From Jonesia denitrificans DSM 20603 (GTDB lineage: Bacteria; Actinomycetota; Actinomycetes; Actinomycetales; Cellulomonadaceae), in NCBI RefSeq assembly GCF_000024065.1, contig NC_013174.1, positions 186,001-250,000 on the forward strand: 64,000 bases of DNA, given 5' to 3'. The notes below the pieces were generated by a model. The model did not search any database. It was not told the origin of the DNA and saw nothing but the letters and a program-made list of their open reading frames with translations. Shown piece by piece: positions 54,110 through 61,864 of the stretch (positions are counted from its first letter, which is position 1; every line of letters begins with the position of its first letter). The position numbers were made by a program, and so were the translations under genes.

Positions 54110-55258
54110 ATGGTGCGTGTATTGACTGCTTCCCGGGTATTTACCGGCTCGACCATTCTTGTGGATGGGTGGGTGGCTGTTGAAGGGCCGTCCATCGTTG
54201 CGGTTGGTTCGGGTCCTGTTTCTGCTGATTTTTCGGCGGTCCCTGTGCGGGCGTTGGGCGATGTTGTGCTCGCCCCCGGGTTTGTGGATATTCATTGTCA
54301 TGGTGGCGGTGGTGTCGCTTTTGGTGACGGTGAGGACGTGGTTGGGCAGGCGCGTGTTGCGTTGGCCACGCATCGGCGGCATGGGACAACCACGTTGGTG
54401 GGTTCGTTGGTGACGGATTCGTTGGATGGGTTGGCTGGGTCGATTTCTGCGCTGGCCCCGTTGGTGGTGTCTGGCGAGTTGGCCGGGTTGCATTTAGAGG
54501 GCCCGTGGTTGTCTCCGGCGCAGCGTGGAGCGCACACTCCGTCGTTGTTGCGGGTTCCGGAGCCGGCAGAGGTCGCTGGGATTCTCGATGCGCATCCTGG
54601 TGTGGTGGTCATGGTGACGCTGGCACCGGAGTTGCCGGGTGGGTTGGAGGCAGTGCGGGTGTGTGCGCGCCGGGGGGTTGTGGCTGCGTTTGGGCATAGC
54701 GATGCATCGTGTGAGCAGGTGAGTGCCGCTATTGAGGCAGGGGTGTCGAATGTGACGCACTTGTTTAATGCGATGCGCCCGATTCATCACCGTGAGCCTG
54801 GACCGATCGTGCCGTTACTGGCTGATGAACGGGTGACGGTGGAGTTGATTTGTGATGGTGTCCATGTGCATCCCAGCGTGGTGGCGCATGCGATGCGTGT
54901 GGCTGGTCCTGGCCGGGTGGTGTTTGTGACAGATGCGATGGCTGCCACGGATATGAGTGATGGCCGGTGGGAATTGGGTGGGCTTGCTGTTGATGTGCGC
55001 GCGGGCGTGGCTCGTTTGGTTGAGGGCGGCGCGATTGCTGGGTCCACGTTGACGATGGACCGTGCTGTTCAGTTTGCTGTGCATGAGGCGGGGGTTGAGT
55101 TGTCTGATGCGCTGGCTGCGGCAACGAGTACCCCAGCTGCTGTGTTGGGGCGTACTGATGTGGGGGTGCTCGCGCCGGGGGCGCGCGCCGACATGGTGGT
55201 GTTGGACGCGGATGTGCGTGTTCGGGAGGTGTTGAGCGCACGCGACTCGGTGGGGTGA
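54110..55258 (+). CDS. nagA: N-acetylglucosamine-6-phosphate deacetylase
   Basis: 382 residues from ATG 54110 after GAAAGGTG. GFVDIHCHGGGGVAFGDG gives the first metal histidines; HLEGPWLSPAQRGAH, AFGHSDASCEQ, THLFNAMRPIHHREPG, LICDGVHVHPSV and FVTDAMAATDMSDG follow, with the catalytic Asp in the last. It converts GlcNAc-6-P to GlcN-6-P in amino-sugar use. It is split from the GH20/ROK/binding-protein genes by the AT-rich cassette C. Confidence 0.94.
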   Translation: MVRVLTASRVFTGSTILVDGWVAVEGPSIVAVGSGPVSADFSAVPVRALGDVVLAPGFVDIHCHGGGGVAFGDGEDVVGQARVALATHRRHGTTTLVGSLVTDSLDGLAGSISALAPLVVSGELAGLHLEGPWLSPAQRGAHTPSLLRVPEPAEVAGILDAHPGVVVMVTLAPELPGGLEAVRVCARRGVVAAFGHSDASCEQVSAAIEAGVSNVTHLFNAMRPIHHREPGPIVPLLADERVTVELICDGVHVHPSVVAHAMRVAGPGRVVFVTDAMAATDMSDGRWELGGLAVDVRAGVARLVEGGAIAGSTLTMDRAVQFAVHEAGVELSDALAAATSTPAAVLGRTDVGVLAPGARADMVVLDADVRVREVLSARDSVG

Positions 55259-55299
55259 TCTCGGTGTTAATCGGCGATTCGGGAGGGAAACAAAGTCTG

Positions 55300-55328
55300 T
55301 TGAAAGATCACATGATCGCGAGTATTGT
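55300..55328 (+). promoter_or_regulatory. sigma-70-type promoter of the cassette C peptide
   Basis: TTGAAA (55300-55305), a 17-nt spacer, then TATTGT (55323-55328): near-consensus boxes at ideal spacing. The spacer contains the inverted repeat GATCA-CA-TGATC. The 5' leader is about 70 nt to the peptide start. Confidence 0.75.
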
Positions 55329-55405
55329 CATCTTGGAACCGATCGGTCCTTTTAGCGCGCAGGGGGCGGGCTAAGCCCAAGGCTCTGCTCAACGGAAGGG
55401 GCGAC

Positions 55406-55519
55406 ATGAGCGTTAAGCAAATAGAACGCATCGACAAAGTTGTCAATCGTCTCAAGTCGAAGAAGGGTGCAACCTTCGCGTCGACTCTATCGGCTTGGGC
55501 TCACCAAAGTCCACGTTGA
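55406..55519 (+). CDS. 37-residue cationic peptide of cassette C
   Basis: Starts at ATG 55406 with AAGGGG 5 nt upstream. The first half (SVKQIERIDKVVNRLKSKKG) would form an amphipathic, basic helix; the second half is ATFASTLSAWAHQSPR. There is no signal peptide, no cysteine and no double-glycine leader, so if exported it must use a dedicated transporter. The strong promoter and the terminator right after it are typical of bacteriocin or signal-peptide genes. It could be a leaderless bacteriocin, a RiPP precursor or an intracellular signal; none can be chosen from sequence alone. Confidence 0.7.
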   Translation: MSVKQIERIDKVVNRLKSKKGATFASTLSAWAHQSPR

Positions 55520-55534
55520 TTTAGCATCACCTGA

Positions 55535-55564
55535 GGGTCGGTACGCGCCAGCGCGTACCGACCC
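55535..55564 (+). terminator. terminator/attenuator after the cassette C peptide gene
   Basis: GGGTCGGTACGCG and CGCGTACCGACCC (13 bp) around CCAG, followed by TTCTC. It is 16 nt after the peptide stop and 34 nt before the next start, so it likely sets peptide mRNA in excess over the downstream genes. Confidence 0.88.
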
Positions 55565-55597
55565 TTCTCATGATCACAACAGCGAAGGGGGCATAGT

Positions 55598-56749
55598 GTG
55601 ACAAACTTTATTGATGGTGCAGTACAAATACTCGAAGAGCATAGCCGTGAGAAAGTTGCTCCAGGATTCACTGAATGACTTGAGGTAGCTGCGAGAGAGG
55701 GAGACGACGGTCCAGATAATCGGACAATCGCGGCACCTTATTACCTCACGGACCTAGGAGTTAGACGTTTTAATGACCCTGCAATATTTTACGAGGCTCA
55801 TAACGAACAGTTTCGCTGGTCAGTGGAGATTTCACGTGAAGAAAATCGTCGCTATTTGAGTGAAGTCTCGGTTGCGAATCTTGCAGCCCTACTTGACGCT
55901 TGCGTGCTACTTATTGGCGACTACGAGTTAGTTTATCAGGTGGTTCGTTCACGATTCGAAGAAATACTTACCAACGAAGATTATAGAGTGCAACTCTATT
56001 CGGGGGTGATACTTGCAGCGCATGGCGACGAAAGTTGTAGACAAGCTTTTAATGTTGCTAGTAACCAAAAGAAAGCTGGAGCTTTACACTGTTTTATGGC
56101 GCAGCATCGACTGGCTGCCTCAGAAATTAAGCGGTTTTCCAGACCCAAGCATGGTCTCGACATCCTAGAGCGCCTTGATGAATCCATGGCACGGGCTGCT
56201 GTTTGCGGGAAGATAAGTGAAGGGGACTGCTTAGCGATGGAGTCCGTTACCGCAAATCTCCGTGCGCTGGCCTTGATGGGAATGCGTGAATTTGAAGCAG
56301 CGAAACGTGAGGTGGTTAGAGGTCGTTCGTTAGTGCCGGGTGAGGACCTGGATAAGGTTAAGCGAGGTGAACTAGCAAGATACACAGCGCAACAGAATAT
56401 AAATATTACTCAGCTGCTAGTTGCCGCCGATGATGGTAATAAAGCAGTGAAGGTTCTGGAGGAGAATACTGAGTTCTGTGAAACTCACTGTTTAGAGTAC
56501 TTGAGCGAGGCGAAGTCAGCACTTGCATATGCACAGTTTTTGCAGAGCGACTATGAGAACGCGATTTGTACGGCCGAGGCTGCAATTAATAGAATTGTGC
56601 ATGAAGCTTCTCCAGAAAGATTGCGTTCAGCTAGGGAAATTATCATAGCGAGCTATGCTGAATTAGGAATGATGGAACAGGCGGAGCATCAACTCGAAGC
56701 AGTCGACATAGACCCTCTTGGGCTGACAGTTAGTCGAGAATACTATTAA
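55598..56749 (+). pseudogene. helical-repeat (TPR-like) protein gene interrupted by an in-frame TGA
   Basis: GTG 55598 has AAGGGGG at good spacing and begins MTNFIDGAVQILEEHSREK. TGA at 55676-55678 (codon 27) interrupts it, but the same frame carries on without other stops to 56749: LEVAAREGDDGPDNRTIAAP, YYLTDLGVRRF and a long alpha-helical repeat region. The TGA stands where Trp (TGG) would fit (GFTE-stop-LEVAA). A downstream GTG at 55823 could restart a 308-residue product. Residues beyond about 90 look like TPR-type helix pairs; no DNA-binding or enzyme motif is visible. It may be a peptide receptor or a maturation helper; family unknown. Confidence 0.6.
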
Positions 56750-56769
56750 TTAAAAAGAAAGGTATAATT

Positions 56770-57744
56770 ATGAATAAAACTGTTCTTATTGCTAACGATC
56801 TTAGACGAGAGTTTCGTTCAAAGGGGGAAAAGAAATCAATCAACGCAGTTGATGGAGTCAACCTGCGTATAGACCCTGGCGAAACGTTGTGCTTACTTGG
56901 ACCGAATGGGGCGGGAAAGACAACTTCGATAAAAATGATATCAACACTGTTAATGCCTACTGGAGGTGAAATAACAATTGATGGCATTAACGCCGTGAAA
57001 TCTCCGCAGGAAGCACGCTCGCGGCTCGGGTTGGTTCTAGGAGGAGAACGTGGGTTTTATCTTCGTGCAACAGCTAGGGATAACCTACTCTTTTTCGCAG
57101 ATATTCTGGATGTTCCTCGTCGTGAGCGTGCGCGTCGAGTCGATTATGCGTTAGATGCTGTCGCGCTAACACATGTCAGTCGAAGTCCTGTAGAAGAGTT
57201 CTCAAGAGGAATGCGTCAGCGATTGCATATTGCTCGGGCGTTGCTTAATGAACCTAAACTTCTACTTCTTGATGAACCAACGGTTGGTTTGGACCCGGAG
57301 GCGGCCCGCGACGTCAGACAACTGGTGCGTGAATTGACTTCGACAGGAACCGCGGTTCTGTTAACGACACACTATCTTTTTGAAGCTGAACAGTTAGCGG
57401 ACTCAATTGCACTTATCATGAACGGAAAGATTGAGATCACCGGCGATGTTGCGGCTATAGCAAAGCACTCAGGGATTACAACCATCACCACGTTATCTCT
57501 CTCTGAGCTACTAGATCGTGAATTGAAAGTGTTGCAGGCGATTAATGGTCTGGGGCAAATTAGAAGTGAAACTAGAGGAAATAGAACGTATTTATACCTC
57601 CCCTGGGAGGGTTTTCCTTATGTTGAAAGAGTTTCTACAGTGCTCGAGGAATTGCGTGGTTCGGTCCCTGAAGATTTCCACACCCGTCCAGCTACCTTGG
57701 AGGAAAGCTACCTCACGCTTGTGGACGAGGTGGTGAATATATGA
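56770..57744 (+). CDS. ABC transporter ATPase of cassette C (DrrA/CcmA type)
   Basis: 324 residues, ATG after AAAGG. Walker A LLGPNGAGKTTSIKM, Q-loop GLVLGGERGFYLRATARDNL, signature EEFSRGMRQRLHIARAL (Ser-Arg-Gly-Met in place of LSGGQ), Walker B LLLLDEPTVGLDP, switch LLTTHYLFEAEQLAD. A C-terminal ~80-residue extension is typical of antibiotic exporters. It is coupled by ATGA overlap to the first permease. AT-rich with foreign codon use. Confidence 0.92.
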   Translation: MNKTVLIANDLRREFRSKGEKKSINAVDGVNLRIDPGETLCLLGPNGAGKTTSIKMISTLLMPTGGEITIDGINAVKSPQEARSRLGLVLGGERGFYLRATARDNLLFFADILDVPRRERARRVDYALDAVALTHVSRSPVEEFSRGMRQRLHIARALLNEPKLLLLDEPTVGLDPEAARDVRQLVRELTSTGTAVLLTTHYLFEAEQLADSIALIMNGKIEITGDVAAIAKHSGITTITTLSLSELLDRELKVLQAINGLGQIRSETRGNRTYLYLPWEGFPYVERVSTVLEELRGSVPEDFHTRPATLEESYLTLVDEVVNI

Positions 57745-58493
57745 TGTCATTCATGCGAATGCTCTGGTTTCATACGCGCTTATTCAGTCGCAATTCATAT
57801 TTCTCACAACTATTGATCAGTTCAACTCTGTCAATTTTGGTGTTACAAATGCTCGTAGCGAATGAGGTAGTTGGAAGCGATACCTCGACGATATGGATAC
57901 GCTCTGCAGTTGTCGGGATGTGGACTGTTTGTACAGTCGCTGCTGGGATAGTTGGTTATCAACGCTTCCAAGGTACACTTGTTTATCTCGTTATGACTCC
58001 TAGCTCTCCAGCACGAACGTTACTTCCACTTATTGCGTCCGCAGCGACATTTGGTGTTCTCGCCTTCCCCTTGGCCGCCTTGGGGGGCATGCTATTCGGA
58101 AATTTTCCAGAGATCAGTTCTTGGCCAACACTGCTTGTTGGCGTCGCGGCACTTTGGTTGTCATGCTTGGCAGTCACAACGTTGGTGGCTTCGGTTTTCG
58201 TGCTTACTCCGAACGCGATCACCTACGAGGGTTTGCTCGCTGTGCCGTTCGTGCTCTTAAGTGGTGTCTTCGGAGTTCCCGAGAATTTGTGGATTGGAGC
58301 GGACTATTTTCGGTATATTTTGCCGACCACTCCAGCGGTAAGAATTTTGCTAGAGCAGCCGCAGCGTGAGGATCTAGCTCCCCTTTTATTATTGTGCTTA
58401 GGTGTCGTAGTAGTGTGGTTTTATCTTTCGCATAATGCGATGAACGCGGCGTTGGATCGAGCACGATTTAAAGGTTCATTGGAGGTGGTCTAG
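57741..58493 (+). CDS. ABC-2-type permease 1 of cassette C
   Basis: 250 residues with about six helices (FSQLLISSTLSILVLQMLVA, WTVCTVAAGIVGYQRFQGTL, TFGVLAFPLAALGGMLFGNF, and others). GYQRFQGTLVYLVMTPSSPA resembles the ABC-2 permease loop E-G-TLE found in DrrB/NodJ proteins. It shares its final base with the next gene's start. Confidence 0.85.
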   Translation: MMSFMRMLWFHTRLFSRNSYFSQLLISSTLSILVLQMLVANEVVGSDTSTIWIRSAVVGMWTVCTVAAGIVGYQRFQGTLVYLVMTPSSPARTLLPLIASAATFGVLAFPLAALGGMLFGNFPEISSWPTLLVGVAALWLSCLAVTTLVASVFVLTPNAITYEGLLAVPFVLLSGVFGVPENLWIGADYFRYILPTTPAVRILLEQPQREDLAPLLLLCLGVVVVWFYLSHNAMNAALDRARFKGSLEVV

Positions 58494-59281
58494 TGAACGG
58501 CTTGTATGATCCGATTAAAACGGCGTTGAAGATTTCGAAGGTGTCGAGTCCTGAACTTACTAATAGTTCTACTGCGGTGACATCGTTGATTTTTGTTCCT
58601 TTGTTTGAGGTAATTCTCCTCGTTGCTATTACTGCTTCTGTGGGAAGCGTTGATCTCATTTCTGTTGCTTATTCTGCTATAGTCTTGGCATTAGGGCTAA
58701 CGATTATAACGGGTACCGTCGGACAAGTTACTAGAGATCGTAACTTAGGAGTGCTAAATGAAATGCTCATATATCGCTTCTACTATGCACCATACTGGTT
58801 GAGTAAAGTCTGCGTTTCGGCAATCCTGGGTCTTGTCGTTGCAATGCTTTCGTCAGTTGTCGTATTTGCTATGGCCGCTGAGAATAATGCAAGTTCTCTG
58901 TTTTCTATCCTCGCTTTTTTGCCCTTTGTTGCGTTTTGCGCAAGCTTGGCAGCGATTGGTGTTTCAACGCTTTCAATTGGTTTGCGTGACCCGTATTTCG
59001 TTTCAAATATTGTGCAAGGCTTACTTCCTCTTACGGCTGGTGTAGTTGTTCCCTTGTCCTCTTACCCCACGGTGCTTCAGAGCATTGCGTATGTATTGCC
59101 ATTCACCGGTGCGATCGAGGCTATGCGCGGGCTCGCCAGTGGCCAACATTTTTCCGCTGTGTCAGTTTTCCTCATGCGCGAACTAGTCGTTTGTGGAGGA
59201 TGGCTCCTTGTTGGAGTGCTCACTAGCGCAACAGTTGTCCGAGCCATTCGCGAGGGTCGGAGACGAGAGGATATCTGGTGA
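58493..59281 (+). CDS. ABC-2-type permease 2 of cassette C
   Basis: 262 residues from GTG 58493, fully coupled to permease 1. Six helices with VTRDRNLGVLNEMLIYRFYY as the ABC-2 loop (R-x-x-G-x-L) and GAIEAMRGLASGQHF near the end. With permease 1 and the ATPase it makes a heteromeric exporter like those for bacteriocins or small peptides. The stop lies within the start of the RsgA-like gene (GTGA). Confidence 0.85.
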   Translation: MNGLYDPIKTALKISKVSSPELTNSSTAVTSLIFVPLFEVILLVAITASVGSVDLISVAYSAIVLALGLTIITGTVGQVTRDRNLGVLNEMLIYRFYYAPYWLSKVCVSAILGLVVAMLSSVVVFAMAAENNASSLFSILAFLPFVAFCASLAAIGVSTLSIGLRDPYFVSNIVQGLLPLTAGVVVPLSSYPTVLQSIAYVLPFTGAIEAMRGLASGQHFSAVSVFLMRELVVCGGWLLVGVLTSATVVRAIREGRRREDIW

Positions 59282-60303
59282 TCACGGAGTTGGGGTGGGA
59301 TGCACAACGTGAGGCGGAGTGGCAGGGCAATCCGTTGTCAGAGGCCGGGGCTTTCCCTGGTCGTGTTGTTCGGGTAGAGCGCACGGTGGTTCATGTTGCG
59401 TTAGAGGATGCTGTGTGCGTGGTTCCTGCTTCAGGTTGTGCGGTAGGGGATTGGGTTGCTACTGACGGTTCGACGTGGGTGAGTGTGTTGCCTCGCCGTA
59501 CGGAGCTGAGTCGCCATAGTGCGGACCGAACTTCTGAGGAACAGGTGTTGGCGGCAAACGTTGATGCAGTGTTTGTGGTGGAACCGGCATACCCTCAACC
59601 TCATCATCGACGGATTGAAAGGATGCTTACGCTCGCCTGGGCGAGTGGGGCGCGTCCTATTGTTCTCCTCACAAAAAGTGATTTGGTTGACCATGATGTG
59701 GTGACTGAGGTAGAGAGTGTGACGCGTGGTGTAGAGGTCATCAGTGTCAGTTCTGAGACCGGCCATCATCTTGACGTGCTTGCTGGGCTGATCAGTCCGG
59801 GGGACACGTTTATTCTTCTTGGCCCGTCAGGTGCCGGAAAGTCCAGCCTGGTTAATGCACTTGCTGGGGCGCCAGTGCTTGCGACAGGTGAGGTGCGTGG
59901 TGACGGGAGGGGGCGTCATACAACGACGCGTCGTGAGTTGATCACTATTGAAGGTCTGGGGAGTCTCATTGACACTCCAGGACTTCGTTCTGTGGGTATG
60001 ACCGCGCAAGAAGCAGGGTTGGAGGCAACGTTCGATGATATTGCATCCCTTGCTGCACAGTGTCGGTTTTCAGATTGTGCGCACGCCACGGAGCCGGGAT
60101 GCGCGGTTCAAAGAGCCGTTGATGAGCTAGCCCTTGATCCGCGCAGGCTGGACAACTACCACCGCATTGAACGAGAGATTGCTCATCAGGCTCGACGGAA
60201 GAATGCATATTCTCGCGTTGATGAGCGCCGGGATACGAAGAGTCGTCGGGCGGCAAAACGAGTCGTCATGGAGGCGAAGGGGCGAGCTGACGGGAGCTCG
60301 TGA
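59278..60303 (+). CDS. rsgA: RsgA-type ribosome small-subunit GTPase, cassette-linked copy
   Basis: 341 residues from GTG 59278, overlapping the permease stop by 4 nt, with AGAGG inside the permease gene. N-terminal OB fold (GRVVRVERTVVHVALEDA, VGDWVATDG), then a circularly permuted GTPase: LLTKSDL (G4), VSSETG (G5), GPSGAGKSSLVNAL (G1), RGRHTTTRRE (G2), IDTPGLRSVG (G3). The C-terminal zinc finger is CRFSDCAHATEPGC. RsgA acts late in 30S assembly and binds the decoding region. Co-translation with a peptide exporter suggests a self-protection role, unless this is the housekeeping copy that the island landed beside. Confidence 0.9.
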   Translation: MITELGWDAQREAEWQGNPLSEAGAFPGRVVRVERTVVHVALEDAVCVVPASGCAVGDWVATDGSTWVSVLPRRTELSRHSADRTSEEQVLAANVDAVFVVEPAYPQPHHRRIERMLTLAWASGARPIVLLTKSDLVDHDVVTEVESVTRGVEVISVSSETGHHLDVLAGLISPGDTFILLGPSGAGKSSLVNALAGAPVLATGEVRGDGRGRHTTTRRELITIEGLGSLIDTPGLRSVGMTAQEAGLEATFDDIASLAAQCRFSDCAHATEPGCAVQRAVDELALDPRRLDNYHRIEREIAHQARRKNAYSRVDERRDTKSRRAAKRVVMEAKGRADGSS

Positions 60304-60332
60304 CCGTGTGGTCTAGTTGGTCATGTGGTGTG

Positions 60333-61772
60333 TCATTGCTGCCAGGGGACGTCGGGGTCAGGGTAGTGGGTCCAGCCGTTGGGGTGCCACCAGGTGTGGT
60401 GGTGGGTGGCGATGGCGTGGACAAATTGGGGGTAGTCCACGGGTGATCCCCATGCGACGCTGGCGACTGCGGGTAGGCGTGGGAGGAGCATCGTCATGAT
60501 GTCGTGGGGTGTGCGGATTGTTTCTGTCCACAGGCAGGTTTCCACTCCTGTGATCATGCGACTGGGGATAACCGGCATCGCCGCAGCAGGCGTCCACTCG
60601 TATGCGGCTCGTAATGGCACCAGCCCCGCCCACGTTAATCCCAACGGAAAGTCAGGGACCGGTTTCAGGTCAAGGTAGGTGTGGTAAGCCGGTGACGCAA
60701 TCACCTCAACACCGGTGTGTGTGGCCAGTTGTGCCAGGTTGTCTTGGTTGAACTCGTGTGTCCAGTACTGCACTTGGGTGCCCTGCGGTAGTGGTGAGCC
60801 TGCCGCCTCTTGCCACACCACAAGTTTTTTGCCGTGCGCCGCGACGAGTTCACCGAGCCTGCCCATGAACTGTTCATACTCGGGGCGGGAAACCTGCTTC
60901 ACCTCATCCCCGCCCACGTGCAAGTATTCGCCGTGGGTGGTGCGCGCCAGGCTGCCCACAATGTCATCAAGGAGTTCCCAGGTGGCGTCAGCGGTGAGGT
61001 GCACCCATGAGAACCCCACATCAATCCCCGCATAAGGTTCACGCGGTTTCCCATTCGGTGACACCTGAGGGTAGGCGACTTGCAGGGCATGCGTGTGGCC
61101 CGGCAGGTCAATCTCGGGCACCACAATCATGGCGTGCGCTGCAGCGTACTCTTGGATCGCCTCGTAATCCGCGAGGGTGAGGTACCCGCCCGCCCCGCCG
61201 TCCACATCGTTCGCTGATGCCCGTTCCGTGAGCGCCGGGTGCCCGTCAATCTCGATGCGCCACCCCTGGTCGTCGCTGAGGTGGAGGTGGAGGCGGTTCA
61301 GCCCGTAAGCGCTGGCCACATCAATAACACTGGTGATGGTGTCCACGCCGAAAAAGTGCCGTGCGAGGTCAAGCATCACCCCACGTGTGGGGTAGGTGGG
61401 GGTGCTGTGTGCGGTGAATCCTTCGACTCCTGGGGTGCGTAACGCTTGGATGAGCGCGTTGATTGCGTAGAAGGCTCCTGCTTGGTCGGCGGCGGTCAGG
61501 GCAATGTGGTCGCGTGTGGCGGTGAGCTGGAAGCTTTCTGCGGTGAGGTCGGTGTTGAGGGTGGTGTTGATCGTGCGGGGGGTGTGGTCTGTTGACGTGC
61601 TGACCAGAGTGTCCGTGTGCGCGGACACCACAGCAGTGAGGTGGGCGGCTGCGTGGGGTGCCCACGATGTCAGATGCGCGGTGAGCCTAGCGTATTCGTC
61701 GTGCGTGAGGTGGGGTAATGGCGTACTGGTGGTGGTGAGGTGTTGGGGTGCGGGAATGATGTGGACGGGCAT
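60333..61772 (-). CDS. beta-N-acetylhexosaminidase, glycoside hydrolase family 20
   Basis: 479 residues from ATG 61772 (MPVHIIPAPQHL), GAAGGAG upstream. The N-terminal GH20b-like domain is followed by the catalytic barrel: RGVMLDLARHFFGVDTI, LHLHLSDDQGWRIEIDGHP, IVVPEIDLPGHTHALQ, and the catalytic Asp-Glu pair in YLHVGGDEVKQ. There is no signal peptide, so it works in the cytoplasm on imported chito-oligosaccharides. It is divergent from the ROK gene across a shared control region. Confidence 0.94.
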   Translation of the reverse strand: MPVHIIPAPQHLTTTSTPLPHLTHDEYARLTAHLTSWAPHAAAHLTAVVSAHTDTLVSTSTDHTPRTINTTLNTDLTAESFQLTATRDHIALTAADQAGAFYAINALIQALRTPGVEGFTAHSTPTYPTRGVMLDLARHFFGVDTITSVIDVASAYGLNRLHLHLSDDQGWRIEIDGHPALTERASANDVDGGAGGYLTLADYEAIQEYAAAHAMIVVPEIDLPGHTHALQVAYPQVSPNGKPREPYAGIDVGFSWVHLTADATWELLDDIVGSLARTTHGEYLHVGGDEVKQVSRPEYEQFMGRLGELVAAHGKKLVVWQEAAGSPLPQGTQVQYWTHEFNQDNLAQLATHTGVEVIASPAYHTYLDLKPVPDFPLGLTWAGLVPLRAAYEWTPAAAMPVIPSRMITGVETCLWTETIRTPHDIMTMLLPRLPAVASVAWGSPVDYPQFVHAIATHHHTWWHPNGWTHYPDPDVPWQQ

Positions 61773-61829
61773 CGTCGAGGCTCCTTCGCGTCGTGATGAC
61801 ATCGTGACCAAGTTGGTGCGGGTGAAGGC

Positions 61830-61861
61830 TTGACCACAATTAGTAAGTAAGGTGTACTTAC
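61830..61861 (+). promoter_or_regulatory. ROK-gene promoter and candidate auto-operator; leaderless start
   Basis: TTGACC (61830-61835), 17-nt spacer, TGTACT (61853-61858). The perfect inverted repeat GTAAGTA-AGGTG-TACTTAC (61843-61861) covers the -10 box. The expected transcription start, about 7 nt past the -10, falls on the ATG at 61865, so the mRNA should be leaderless. The regulator probably binds here and may also control the divergent GH20 gene. Confidence 0.7.
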
Positions 61862-61864
61862 ATT

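Larger units (their letters stand above)
55259..59281 (+). other. AT-rich acquired segment carrying cassette C
   Basis: Base composition drops sharply: the 60 bases at 56761-56820 hold 19 G+C and those at 58741-58800 hold 22, against well over half in nagA and the GH20 gene. Codon choice changes with it (many ATA, TTA, AGA). There is no integrase or flanking tRNA, so the route of entry is unclear. The AT-rich part stops at the start of the RsgA-like gene, though the operon continues into it. Confidence 0.75.

Noticed and set aside
45563-57865. The 16-mer AATGCTCGTAGCGAAT occurs both in the cassette A peptide gene and in the cassette C permease gene, each time encoding MLVAN.
   Set aside because: A chance match of this length is expected at roughly the level of one per window of this size, and the flanks do not align.
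60306-60322. TGTGGTCTAGTTGGTC resembles half of a DasR (GlcNAc regulator) site.
   Set aside because: Only one half matches, and it lies between the 3' ends of two convergent genes, not in a promoter.
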